Assembly: GCA_965243565.1 (NCBI GenBank)
Contig: OZ251571.1
Location: 124,001-188,000, forward strand
Source: CBDEVH01 sp965243565
Lineage (GTDB): Bacteria > Pseudomonadota > Gammaproteobacteria > Tethybacterales > Persebacteraceae
Direction of reading: 5' to 3'
Length of the DNA: 64,000 nt
Under the pieces are notes generated by a model that was given only the letters and a program-made list of their open reading frames with translations, did no database searches and was not told the origin of the DNA. The first letter of the stretch is position 1. Every line of letters starts with the position of its first letter. Of the stretch, positions 8,516-16,991 are shown in pieces. The position numbers and the translations under genes are program-made.

Positions 8516-9541
8516 TTATGATTGCCGCTTTGCTGCTAAAAAGATAACGCCGATTAAGAAAGCGAGCGAAGTAGGGATTAAATAATAGGAAGAATCAAGA
8601 ATGGAAAATTTGATGGTGATTTGGCTAAAAAAGAAAAATCCAGTGGCAATACACAATGATAAAAAGAGTGGTATCGCCATCGATTTTTTACGTTGAAAAC
8701 CACCGATAAACCAAAGGCTAGAGGCAGCGAGTAAAGGCAGTGCTGGTAGTGTTAAAAAGTGTTGCCCTAGAACTTCGATAAAGGCAGAATTGTTTTGACC
8801 AATTTTGCCGATTTGTTTTGATGTCAATAACGCTTGGGAGATTGACATATGGCGTGGCTTTTGAGCAAAGGCATTTAAGTCGGTGGCGGAGATAGAAAAA
8901 TTTTGCCAATCCATCTGTTGATGTTGTTGCTCAATAAACCGATCTTGTTTGTTCTCGAATACTTTGACATCATACAATGTCCATGTATCATCTGTTTGAC
9001 GTGCACTTTTTGCGGTGATGATTTTTTCTACTTCGGATTTTTTGGTGTTGTAGATAATAACATTTTGCATTTCCCCGTTGGCTAATAGTTTTTCAACGCG
9101 GATGTAACTGTTGTCTTCATGTAACCACAATGCATTCAAAACTTTAAAATCATGACGAAGACTTTGGGATAATTGTGAGGCGGGGGACAGGATAAATTCG
9201 CTGGTGATAAGATAGGTGCCGATAAAGCCAAGGGAGGTAATCATGGTGACGGTCATAATGCTTAATGGTGATAAGCCCGAGCTGCGCAGTACCGCCATCT
9301 CATTGGATAATACCATTTTTTGCATGGCGAGTGCCGCTCCTATTGCACAAGCAAAGGGCATTGTGATGATTAAAAATTGAGGTGCATTTAATAAAGCGAT
9401 GCCAATGGCCGTAAAAAATGAAAAGTCATTAGACAAGCGAAAAAATTCAAATAGAATTAAAATAAATATCAATAACGTTTCTACCAGAAATATGGCAAAG
9501 CCAATACGGCGAAAAAATAAGAAAAAAAGTATCGGTGTCAT
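8516..9541 (-). CDS. lptG: LPS export permease LptG
   Basis: One of the two transmembrane subunits (YjgP/YjgQ family) of the LptB2FG complex, which extracts lipopolysaccharide from the inner membrane and passes it to the LptC-A-D bridge. 341 residues: three N-terminal helices, a periplasmic beta-jellyroll domain (about 125-250) and three C-terminal helices. Assigned as LptG because it is the second gene of the pair, as in other gammaproteobacteria; it overlaps lptF by 4 bases. The neighbouring lptF-pepA divergence is the usual gamma arrangement. LptB and LptC are not in the window. Confidence 0.88.
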   Translation of the reverse strand: MTPILFFLFFRRIGFAIFLVETLLIFILILFEFFRLSNDFSFFTAIGIALLNAPQFLIITMPFACAIGAALAMQKMVLSNEMAVLRSSGLSPLSIMTVTMITSLGFIGTYLITSEFILSPASQLSQSLRHDFKVLNALWLHEDNSYIRVEKLLANGEMQNVIIYNTKKSEVEKIITAKSARQTDDTWTLYDVKVFENKQDRFIEQQHQQMDWQNFSISATDLNAFAQKPRHMSISQALLTSKQIGKIGQNNSAFIEVLGQHFLTLPALPLLAASSLWFIGGFQRKKSMAIPLFLSLCIATGFFFFSQITIKFSILDSSYYLIPTSLAFLIGVIFLAAKRQS

Positions 9542-10557
9542 TGCTTTTTTAAATAGTGGTAAATTAAAGCAGTGGCTCCTAATGTAATGCAGTGCGGTGC
9601 AAGCAATCCCAATAGGAGAGGAATTTTTGCTTCTTCCATTAAATCTTTGGTTAAATTAAGCTGACTGATGGAGAAGAAGAAAAGAATAATGGTAAAAAAG
9701 TAAGAGGAATTTTTTTGGTGGCTCATACTTCTGCTATTTGCCGACAAATATAATGCGGCTATCAATAGTACCAATGTCATAATTGGCAAATTTAACCGCC
9801 AAATAAATTCTGCGATGTCATTGTTTGATGAAAAATCTAAGTCGGTTATTTTTTTCCCACGCGCTGAAATGTTTATTTTGTTGTTGGTCGGCAGTGCCAA
9901 TTCGAATGAATCGAAAGTTATTTTTTCAAATAGTGAACTTTGTTGATTTAAATGATACAAACGCCCTGTGTCTAGTTTAAATGATTCATTTTGTTTTCGT
10001 GAAATGTGTTTGGTTAAGATGACGTCATTGGCAGAGGTAGAGTTGTTGGCAATAAAAATATTACCATCTGTTGCCCAAAAAAGGGTGTGCTTGCCATCGG
10101 GCATGGCAATAAATTGATCTCGTACAAACTCTTGAGGATTTATGTTTAATACGCTGCTAATACGCGCGGTTTTAATATTTCTGACAGCCCAAGGTGATAT
10201 TTCGAACGAAAAAAATGTAATAACAAGCGTAAGAGGCAATGCAAAGTACATAATCGGTTTTATAAAGTTTTTCAACCCTAGCCCGGCATAAAACCATACG
10301 TTCATTTCGTTTTGTTGGGAGAATTGATAAAAAGCAATAAATGTGCCAATAAACCCCGACAGCATTAAAAAGTGTGGCAGGTATTTCAGTAAGGTGAGCA
10401 ATAAAAAATAACCGAGGTAACTGATGGGAAAGGCGTTGGCAGCGACATCAGAAAGCAATCGCGAAAAAAATAACAGGGTGCTAATGCCAATGATAATTGG
10501 CACTGCCAGCATGGCGTAATACGCACACCGATAAATTACCACGCGTTGGTAAATCAT
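9538..10557 (-). CDS. lptF: LPS export permease LptF
   Basis: YjgP family partner of LptG in the LPS exporter, 339 residues, with the same architecture: helices at about 10-35, 55-80 and 100-120, a periplasmic jellyroll at about 130-255 and three C-terminal helices. Transcribed divergently from pepA across a 63-base spacer, and followed by lptG in a 4-base overlap. Confidence 0.88.
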   Translation of the reverse strand: MIYQRVVIYRCAYYAMLAVPIIIGISTLLFFSRLLSDVAANAFPISYLGYFLLLTLLKYLPHFLMLSGFIGTFIAFYQFSQQNEMNVWFYAGLGLKNFIKPIMYFALPLTLVITFFSFEISPWAVRNIKTARISSVLNINPQEFVRDQFIAMPDGKHTLFWATDGNIFIANNSTSANDVILTKHISRKQNESFKLDTGRLYHLNQQSSLFEKITFDSFELALPTNNKINISARGKKITDLDFSSNNDIAEFIWRLNLPIMTLVLLIAALYLSANSRSMSHQKNSSYFFTIILFFFSISQLNLTKDLMEEAKIPLLLGLLAPHCITLGATALIYHYLKKQ

Positions 10558-10580
10558 GGGCGGTACTGTGGGGAAGGCGG

Positions 10581-10586
10581 TATAAT
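10581..10586 (+). promoter_or_regulatory. Candidate -10 box of pepA-holC
   Basis: Exact TATAAT in the short lptF/pepA spacer, 35 bases before the pepA ATG. No convincing -35 hexamer at the proper distance, so this is only a candidate. Confidence 0.35.
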
Positions 10587-10620
10587 GACAGCTGATTGTA
10601 TCAATACAAGGAGATAGTTC

Positions 10621-12069
10621 ATGATAAATTTTATTCTTAGCAAGCCCCTAATTTTAACGCAGAAAAGCGATTGCTTGTTGTTATTTATATCACAAAAGAA
10701 ACAAAAGCCACAATTATTGCCGGCTGTCAAAGCAATTGATGCAGAGTTAAATGGATTAATCAGTGATCTTTGTCTGCGTGGTGACTTTCAAGCAAAGGCA
10801 GAAGAAGTGGTACCAATCTTTTGTCAAGGATTTTTGCATAAACGGGTGTTGTTGATTGGCATGGGTGAAGACGATGTCGATGAGCGGTTAGGCGTTGAGG
10901 CTGCTGCTAAATTTATCACTAAAAAAGCGATTAAAAAGGTTTTGCTCGCTTTGGATAATTACGATGCTGCAATTGCCGCTCATTCGGTAATAGCAACAAT
11001 GTCTGCGGCGTATGAATTTAAACTGGGAGGCAATCAACCAAAAGACAACAAAAGACAACAAATTGCTATTTTGTCATCCGCTGAGTTTAATCAAAAGAAT
11101 TTGAATCAGGCGGTGGCAGTCGGCAGAGGACTTTGTTTAACACGTCATTTGGCTGAACAACCAAGCAATTTATGCACACCAGAATTTTTAGCGATAACCG
11201 CCATGAAAATGGCAAAGGAAAACGCTGATTTGAAAGTTAAGGTGCTAAAAGAAAAGCAAATGCAGACCTTGGAGATGAATGCCTTATTGGCAGTGGCAAA
11301 GGGCAGCGAAAACGATCCTCGTTTAATTGTATTTGAATACAATGGTGGCAAAAAGAACGAAAAGCCCATTGCACTTGTTGGCAAAGGAGTGACTTTTGAT
11401 ACGGGTGGAATATCGATAAAACCAGCCCCAGCAATGGATGAAATGAAATTTGATATGTGTGGTGCGGCAACTGTATTTGGTGTGTTTCAAGCCTTGTGCT
11501 TGGCAAAATTGCCGATTAATGTTGTTGGTATCGTGCCATCGGTTGAAAATATGCCAGACGGAAAAGCGGTCAAGCCAGGCGATGTTGTGACATCGATGTC
11601 GGGGCAAACGATTGAGATTTTAAATACCGATGCAGAAGGTCGATTGATTCTTGCCGATGCGCTGTTTTATGCCGAAAAAATGCACGCTCCATCAAAAGTG
11701 ATTGACATTGCTACTTTAACGGGCGCATGTGTGATTGCGTTGGGTGCACATTCAACTGGATTAATGGGGAGGAATCATCAATTTTTAGCCGATTTACAAG
11801 CAGCGGGCGATGCATGCGGTGATGCGTGTTGGCCATTGCCTATTAATAAGGAGTACCAAAAACTATTAAAGTCAGATTATGCTGATATGGCGAATATCGG
11901 CGGACGTGCTGCTGGTACGATTACAGCGGCTTGCTTTTTATCGCGTTTTGTTAACTGTGAACAGTGGGCGCATTTGGATATTGCGGGTACTGCGTGGGAT
12001 GCAAAAAAGCGGGCAACGGGGCGACCTGTGCCTTTGCTAATGCATTATTTAGAAGGTCTATCTCGTTAA
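10621..12069 (+). CDS. pepA: Leucyl aminopeptidase PepA
   Basis: Cytosolic M17 metallo-aminopeptidase that removes N-terminal residues from peptides; in E. coli it also acts as a DNA-binding accessory factor in site-specific recombination. 482 residues. The N-terminal domain is less conserved. The catalytic C-domain carries GKGVTFDTGG (about 254-263) with metal-binding Lys and Asp, and the family signature NTDAEGRL (about 335-342). AAGGAG at 10608-10613 sits 7 bases before the ATG. pepA followed by holC is the common gamma order, but the usual next gene valS is absent; convergent ribE follows instead. Confidence 0.96.
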   Translation: MINFILSKPLILTQKSDCLLLFISQKKQKPQLLPAVKAIDAELNGLISDLCLRGDFQAKAEEVVPIFCQGFLHKRVLLIGMGEDDVDERLGVEAAAKFITKKAIKKVLLALDNYDAAIAAHSVIATMSAAYEFKLGGNQPKDNKRQQIAILSSAEFNQKNLNQAVAVGRGLCLTRHLAEQPSNLCTPEFLAITAMKMAKENADLKVKVLKEKQMQTLEMNALLAVAKGSENDPRLIVFEYNGGKKNEKPIALVGKGVTFDTGGISIKPAPAMDEMKFDMCGAATVFGVFQALCLAKLPINVVGIVPSVENMPDGKAVKPGDVVTSMSGQTIEILNTDAEGRLILADALFYAEKMHAPSKVIDIATLTGACVIALGAHSTGLMGRNHQFLADLQAAGDACGDACWPLPINKEYQKLLKSDYADMANIGGRAAGTITAACFLSRFVNCEQWAHLDIAGTAWDAKKRATGRPVPLLMHYLEGLSR

Positions 12070-12112
12070 AGACAGAGATTGAGACGAAGGCTGATAGAGA
12101 TCTGATTCTGAA

Positions 12113-12541
12113 ATGACTCGGGTTATTTTTTATACAGATATTGGAGATAGGCAAAAATTTCTTTTTCGATTTCTCTATCGTAAGATATTTAAAGCCCATA
12201 GTTCGGCACTGGTATATGCTGATGAAGCATTAATTACACGCTTGGATGATGTCTTGTGGGAAGAAAAAGGGTTTCTTCCTCATAGCCGCTTGCAACCACC
12301 TTATAAAAGCAGTATTTCGACTCCAATTACGTTGGTATCAGTTGTTCCTGATCCTGATTTTCATTCGGATGTATTGATTTCATTGACTGACGTATTGCCG
12401 ACTTTTATTGGACGTTTTCCTTTGTATGTGGATATAGTTGGCCAAACGACAAAAGAAAAAGCCGCCGCGCGCGCGCGTTACAAATATTTAAAGGATCATG
12501 GCTATCCCATTGATGTTCATCGCCTTTCCAATCAAAATTGA
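12113..12541 (+). CDS. holC: DNA polymerase III chi subunit HolC
   Basis: Chi subunit of the clamp loader, which pairs with psi (HolD) and links the replisome to single-strand binding protein. 142 residues, near the usual 145-150. Family hallmarks seen: an N-terminal FY beta strand, RLDDVLWEEKGFLPH around residue 45, and an acidic/aromatic C-terminal half ending with a helix (AARARYKYLKDHGY). Placement directly after pepA supports the call. The 43-base gap to pepA shows no terminator. Confidence 0.85.
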   Translation: MTRVIFYTDIGDRQKFLFRFLYRKIFKAHSSALVYADEALITRLDDVLWEEKGFLPHSRLQPPYKSSISTPITLVSVVPDPDFHSDVLISLTDVLPTFIGRFPLYVDIVGQTTKEKAAARARYKYLKDHGYPIDVHRLSNQN

Positions 12542-12557
12542 AAGACTTTTTCTTGAA

Positions 12558-13142
12558 TTAGCAAGGCTTGAATTGCATTAATCGCTGCACGTGACGGGCG
12601 AGTATATCAATTTCGAGGTTGATCGTATCGCCGATTTGATAATTTTGTAAGGTGGTATGGGTTAAGGTTTGTGGAATCAGATGCACGTCAAAACCTGTAT
12701 TCGACACATAATTAACGGTTAAAGAAACACCAGCGAGTGTAACAGATCCTTTGGGTGCAATTGTTGGTAGTAATGAAATGTTTGCCAACAGCGATAGGTC
12801 GCAGCCACCATCGGCAGTGGGAGTGATGGATTGAACAATCGATTGACCATCAACATGTCCTGTAACAAAATGCCCGCCTAATTTATTCCCCAGTTTTAAA
12901 GCTTGCTCAAGATTAACTCTATTGTTTAACTGAAGGGGGGAGATACGTTGTAAGGTTTCGGTAGAAATATCGACAGTAAAAGTCAAAGAATCAAGAGTGA
13001 CAATGGTTAAACAAATACCATTGACTGCAATGCTATCGCCTATGTTACTATTACCCAACCAGCCGTCGGGACATTGAAAAGTAAACTGATGCTTTTTTAT
13101 AGACAGCAGTGAGCCAATGCCGCTGATTAAACCAGTAAACAT
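12558..13142 (-). CDS. ribE: Riboflavin synthase alpha chain
   Basis: Dismutates two molecules of 6,7-dimethyl-8-ribityllumazine into riboflavin and 5-amino-6-ribitylaminouracil. 194 residues (family about 200-215) in two lumazine-binding repeats, each with a V/LNGICLT or LAGVSLT core: SIAVNGICLTI in the first half and GSVTLAGVSLTV in the second. MFTGLI is the typical N-terminus. Stands alone here with no other rib gene or FMN riboswitch-like structure upstream. Convergent with holC. Confidence 0.94.
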   Translation of the reverse strand: MFTGLISGIGSLLSIKKHQFTFQCPDGWLGNSNIGDSIAVNGICLTIVTLDSLTFTVDISTETLQRISPLQLNNRVNLEQALKLGNKLGGHFVTGHVDGQSIVQSITPTADGGCDLSLLANISLLPTIAPKGSVTLAGVSLTVNYVSNTGFDVHLIPQTLTHTTLQNYQIGDTINLEIDILARHVQRLMQFKPC

Positions 13143-13227
13143 AGATTAAGCGAAATACCCAAAGGAGATAATGGTGATTGTTTTCATGTTTAGTTCATGT
13201 TTTTCATTGTAATTTTAGATAAAATCA

Positions 13228-14013
13228 TTATTGTGCAACATAGCCACCATCTACCGATAAGGCAGTGCCGGTAATGTGTCGTTCGCTTGCCAAATATAAG
13301 ATGGCGCGTGCCACTTCATCTGGTTGGGCAATGCGCCCATGGGGAATAATGGTTGCGTTTCTTTGACGAACTTCTGCTTCAGATGGAAGATTATGGTGGG
13401 CAGAAAAAAGCATTGGGGAATCGATGGCACCGGGACATACGGCATTGATAGAAACACCGTCTTTGGCAACTTCTAGGGCGGTTGCTCTTGTCATTTGTAT
13501 CACGGCACCTTTGCTGGTGCAGTAGGCAACCAAATTGCTAACACCAACCAATCCTGCGGTTGAACTTACATTCACAACGGCACCTTGATGCTTGCGAAGA
13601 TGGGCAATGGCACTGCGCATCATATAAAAAACACCATCAACATTGGTTTTCATCACTTGCTGCCAAGTGTCATCGTCTGTTTCTTCGATTGAATGGCGGA
13701 CAATGGTGCCTGCGTTGTTAATTAAAGCGCTGATATTACCAAATTCTGATAGGGTATTCTCGCAAACTTGTTGGCAAAATTGACTATTGCCTACATCACC
13801 AGCAACAGTGATGGTTTTGATGTTGTATATATCCAGTAACGCGACGGTTTCTTGCAGTTTTATTTGGTTGCGTCCAACTAATACGAGATTGGCACCGACA
13901 CTGGCAAAAAGCTGACTGATTGCCAATCCGAGCCCCGAGCCAGCGCCAGTAATAATAACACAAGCATTATGCCAGTTTCTTTGAGACTCCAAATTTGATT
14001 GAGTATGTTCCAT
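13228..14013 (-). CDS. SDR-family oxidoreductase (first of a pair)
   Basis: Short-chain dehydrogenase/reductase, 261 residues from ATG 14013. NAD(P)-binding TGAGSGLG is near residue 20, with NNAG (about 102), catalytic Ser in VNVSSTAG, and YCTSK for the Tyr/Lys pair (about 165). It ends with a C-terminal VDGGY. A longer frame reaches 14085, but the ATG at 14013 leaves a 4-base gap to the upstream SDR and fits the domain start. The substrate is unknown; the classical SDR fold with GxxxGxG spacing suggests FabG-like or sugar/alcohol dehydrogenase chemistry. Confidence 0.8.
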   Translation of the reverse strand: MEHTQSNLESQRNWHNACVIITGAGSGLGLAISQLFASVGANLVLVGRNQIKLQETVALLDIYNIKTITVAGDVGNSQFCQQVCENTLSEFGNISALINNAGTIVRHSIEETDDDTWQQVMKTNVDGVFYMMRSAIAHLRKHQGAVVNVSSTAGLVGVSNLVAYCTSKGAVIQMTRATALEVAKDGVSINAVCPGAIDSPMLFSAHHNLPSEAEVRQRNATIIPHGRIAQPDEVARAILYLASERHITGTALSVDGGYVAQ

Positions 14014-14017
14014 CGAT

Positions 14018-14773
14018 TTAGAAACTTGGAAGTGGTAATTGGGTGTTTCTGCCCCCATCAACTGATATAACTTGACCGTTGACAAAGGCAGATTCTACTT
14101 GGCATAGCCAGGAAACGGTTTGAGCAACATCATTGGGCGTGCCGATTTTGCCTAAAGGATGCAATTGACAAATGGCGTTTTTGGCTTTTTCTTTGTCGGG
14201 AAATTGATCTAAAAAATTATCGTTAAACGGGGTTTGTATCCAGCCAGGCGCAACGGCATTGCAACGGATGTTGTCAATGCCGTGATCGCGGGCGATGTTT
14301 CGTGTGAGCGCATGAACGGCTGCTTTTGATGCCGCATAAGCGGCATGCAATGGGTTGGACGCATGACCTTCGATTGAGCCGATAAGAACGATTGAGCCGC
14401 CGCCTTTGGCTTTCATGAGTTCTATCGCGTGTTTGGCGATGAGAAAAACACCACGGACGTTGACTGCCATGATTTTATCCCATTCTTCTACTGTTGTTTC
14501 GGTTAATTTTTTTTCAATGGCGATTCCTGCAGCACAGATAACCACATCAAGACGGCCGTATTTATTTTTCAAAAAAAGCATGAGGCTTTTGCACTGCGCT
14601 TCATCGCTCACATCGGTTTTTTTGAAAAGTAGAAGAGCGTCGCTCGTTGGTGGCGGATTTAAATCAGCAATAATAACGGTCATACCAGAACGAGCAAGAC
14701 GTATGGCAATTGCCCGTCCAATATTTTGTGCGCCTCCCGTTACTACCGCGATTTTATTTGGGTGACTGTCCAT
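14018..14773 (-). CDS. SDR-family oxidoreductase (second of a pair)
   Basis: Classical SDR of 251 residues with TGGAQNIG cofactor loop (about 12-19), ADLN after the second strand, DVSD, CAAG, catalytic Ser in IGSIEG and YAASK (about 150). Ends in VDGGRNT. It is followed after 4 bases by a second SDR on the same transcript, so the two probably work on related substrates in one pathway. The pair is divergent from the pilus-like cluster. Substrate not recognisable. Confidence 0.8.
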   Translation of the reverse strand: MDSHPNKIAVVTGGAQNIGRAIAIRLARSGMTVIIADLNPPPTSDALLLFKKTDVSDEAQCKSLMLFLKNKYGRLDVVICAAGIAIEKKLTETTVEEWDKIMAVNVRGVFLIAKHAIELMKAKGGGSIVLIGSIEGHASNPLHAAYAASKAAVHALTRNIARDHGIDNIRCNAVAPGWIQTPFNDNFLDQFPDKEKAKNAICQLHPLGKIGTPNDVAQTVSWLCQVESAFVNGQVISVDGGRNTQLPLPSF

Positions 14774-14851
14774 TCTGTCATTGTACGCTTTTTATTAGAA
14801 ATGAACCTATACCTCCTAGACGACCTTGATATAACCAAGATAGATTAATGA

Positions 14852-14880
14852 TTGACAACAGTATATTTATGTGTTAATAT
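14852..14880 (+). promoter_or_regulatory. Sigma-70 promoter of the MSHA-like cluster
   Basis: A consensus -35 TTGACA at 14852-14857 and -10 TAATAT at 14875-14880 are separated by 17 bases, the best sigma-70 match I saw in the window. It lies about 110 bases upstream of the secretin start, leaving a leader of about 100 bases in which I see no strong structure. Confidence 0.65.
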
Positions 14881-14990
14881 ACCGCTTGAAAGTATGTGCT
14901 TATTTTTTAGAGCATTATTTTAAGCTATTGCTTGAAATAACGATAAAGAATGGCTTTTGCAAGTTTGAAAATATGAAAGGTGAATTAATA

Positions 14991-16934
14991 ATGAATCTAA
15001 CCAAAGCTCACAAGATTTTACTGAGCTCTTCATTGTCAGTGTTTTTGGTTGGCTGTAGCGGTGCCCCCAACTATTCGCAGAGCGAAATGCATATGACGGT
15101 GGAAGAGGTTGATAGCCAAAAACCAATTAAGCCAAAGAAAATTCCTTCGCTTGTAAAAGCGAGCCCCACTGCAACGGCATTGTCAAGGGTAGAAGAATCA
15201 GACACCTTTGACGTCAGTGTAACTGGTGCTCCTGTTCGTGATTTGCTATTTGCATTAGCCCGAGACGCTGGTGTCAATATGGACATTGATGATAAAATTG
15301 GTGGTTTTGTTAGCATTAATGCGCTTGACCAAACATTGAATGCCATTTTAGCAAGAATCAGTGAACAAGTTGATATTCGTATTGAATACCTTGGTGATGC
15401 TATCATCATAAAGCCTGATGATGCTTACTACAAGCAATATCAAATTGACTATTTGTCAATAACCAGAGAATTTGATTCTTCCATTGATTCTGGTAGTGTC
15501 GGTGATATTGGTTCGGCCTCAATAAACAATGAGGGTGAGACTGATTTTTGGAGTTCTTTAGAAAGTGTTATGGAAAGCCTTGTTGTTGAGACTAGAATCG
15601 AAGGCGGTGATGAATCAGGTTTGGTAGCAGCGGCAAAAGATAGTGGCAGAAGCGAAAGTATAAGCGAGTCAGAAAGAATTGTTGAAAACGACAATTTCTT
15701 TAACATTAATAGAGACGTAGGTCTTTTATTGGTATATGCCCCAGGTAAAGTACAAAAAGAAGTTCAGAAGTATTTAGATGCGACTTCGCTTATTTCTAAG
15801 CGTCAAGTATTGCTAGAGGCAACCATAGTAGAGGTTGTTTTAAACAATCAGTATGCTCAGGGTATTGACTGGTCGTTGTTTAATGCTTTGGCTGAAGAAG
15901 GTTTGGGTTTATACCAAGGTGGACTTGCTGGAGGAGCCGCCGCCGCGCTCAATATAATTTCTAAAGCGGTAGACTATTCTTTCACTGGTTCCTTTTCCTC
16001 TTCGGCAGAAGCCTTTACTTACGTAGAAGAAGTGCGCTCTCAATACGAAGATAATCCGTATGCGGAAATTCTTTCGTTTGAATACGAAGTAGATGAAGAA
16101 AGCGGATTTTTTGTTCCTACAATTGATGTATCTGTAGAAGAGCTTCACGAAAATGCAACAAAAAGGTCTGGTGGAGGTATTAGACCAAGCGCTACGAGTA
16201 CTAACGACTTTTTCTCAGCGGCTTATCGGCAAGGTGATTTAAGTGCTGCTGTGCAATTGCTAGATCAATTTGGCGATTCAAAAGTCTTATCAAGTCCACG
16301 CATCAGTGCATTGAACAATCAGCCGGCAGTGTTAAAAGTGGTTGATCAAGAAGTGTATTTTAATTTCAGCATTGACGACGAAATTAATCCAGACAGTGGA
16401 CAAGTGATAGGCAGAAGTGTTAATGTTGAAGAGCAAGTTGTGGATGTTGGTATTATTCTTAATATATTGCCAAACATAAGTGCCAATGGTGAGATTATGT
16501 TGAACTTAAAGCCAACGGTAACTCGGGTTATTGATTATAGAGAAGTACCAAGTATTATTGCTGGGGGTTCAAGCGAATCTTCAGTAGGACAAAACTTTGT
16601 CCCTATCACTCGTGTTAGAGAACTTGAGTCACTAATATCGCTCCGTGATGGTGAGGTTGCGGTACTCGGTGGTTTGTTAGAAGACAGAACGACGGATAGC
16701 ACGACAGGCGTTCCTGGGCTAAGTTCTTTGCCGGGTATTGGTGCGTTGTTTGAAAACAAAGATCAGACAACCTTCAAAACAGAATTTGTTGTTTTCTTGC
16801 GTGCAAAAATCATCAAGAATCCAAGTTTAAACGGAGATTATTCTGACTACCGTAGTTTATTGCCTAATTCGGATTTTGTTATAAGGGATACCGAAGGGGC
16901 TTTATTTGTGCGGGATCAAGAAGAAGTTAGATAG
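14991..16934 (+). CDS. mshL: MshL-like outer-membrane secretin (lipoprotein)
   Basis: Outer-membrane secretin forming the exit channel of an MSHA-type pilus or type II secretion-like machine. 647 residues. The N-terminus has a lipoprotein signal ending in LVGC (Cys at about residue 20), then an STN/secretin N0-like domain (about 65-140), a Ser/Glu-rich spacer, an N1-like domain and the secretin core (about 420-630) with VPGLSSLPGIGALF. ATG 14991 is chosen over an earlier open frame from 14871 because it begins the lipoprotein signal and follows AAAGGTGA at 14976-14983. Arginine codons are unusually rich in AGA/AGG. Confidence 0.88.
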   Translation: MNLTKAHKILLSSSLSVFLVGCSGAPNYSQSEMHMTVEEVDSQKPIKPKKIPSLVKASPTATALSRVEESDTFDVSVTGAPVRDLLFALARDAGVNMDIDDKIGGFVSINALDQTLNAILARISEQVDIRIEYLGDAIIIKPDDAYYKQYQIDYLSITREFDSSIDSGSVGDIGSASINNEGETDFWSSLESVMESLVVETRIEGGDESGLVAAAKDSGRSESISESERIVENDNFFNINRDVGLLLVYAPGKVQKEVQKYLDATSLISKRQVLLEATIVEVVLNNQYAQGIDWSLFNALAEEGLGLYQGGLAGGAAAALNIISKAVDYSFTGSFSSSAEAFTYVEEVRSQYEDNPYAEILSFEYEVDEESGFFVPTIDVSVEELHENATKRSGGGIRPSATSTNDFFSAAYRQGDLSAAVQLLDQFGDSKVLSSPRISALNNQPAVLKVVDQEVYFNFSIDDEINPDSGQVIGRSVNVEEQVVDVGIILNILPNISANGEIMLNLKPTVTRVIDYREVPSIIAGGSSESSVGQNFVPITRVRELESLISLRDGEVAVLGGLLEDRTTDSTTGVPGLSSLPGIGALFENKDQTTFKTEFVVFLRAKIIKNPSLNGDYSDYRSLLPNSDFVIRDTEGALFVRDQEEVR

Positions 16935-16991
16935 TATTTTTGTAATTTTAATTTATTAGATTAGCAAAAATGGACATCGAAAGGAAAGATA

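Noticed and set aside
13148..13202. Tiny plus-strand frame with AAAGGAG before ATG in the ribE spacer
   Set aside because: Encodes only 13 residues with no conservation evidence.
13143..13227. FMN riboswitch before ribE
   Set aside because: The 85-base gap shows none of the conserved RFN elements and is too short.
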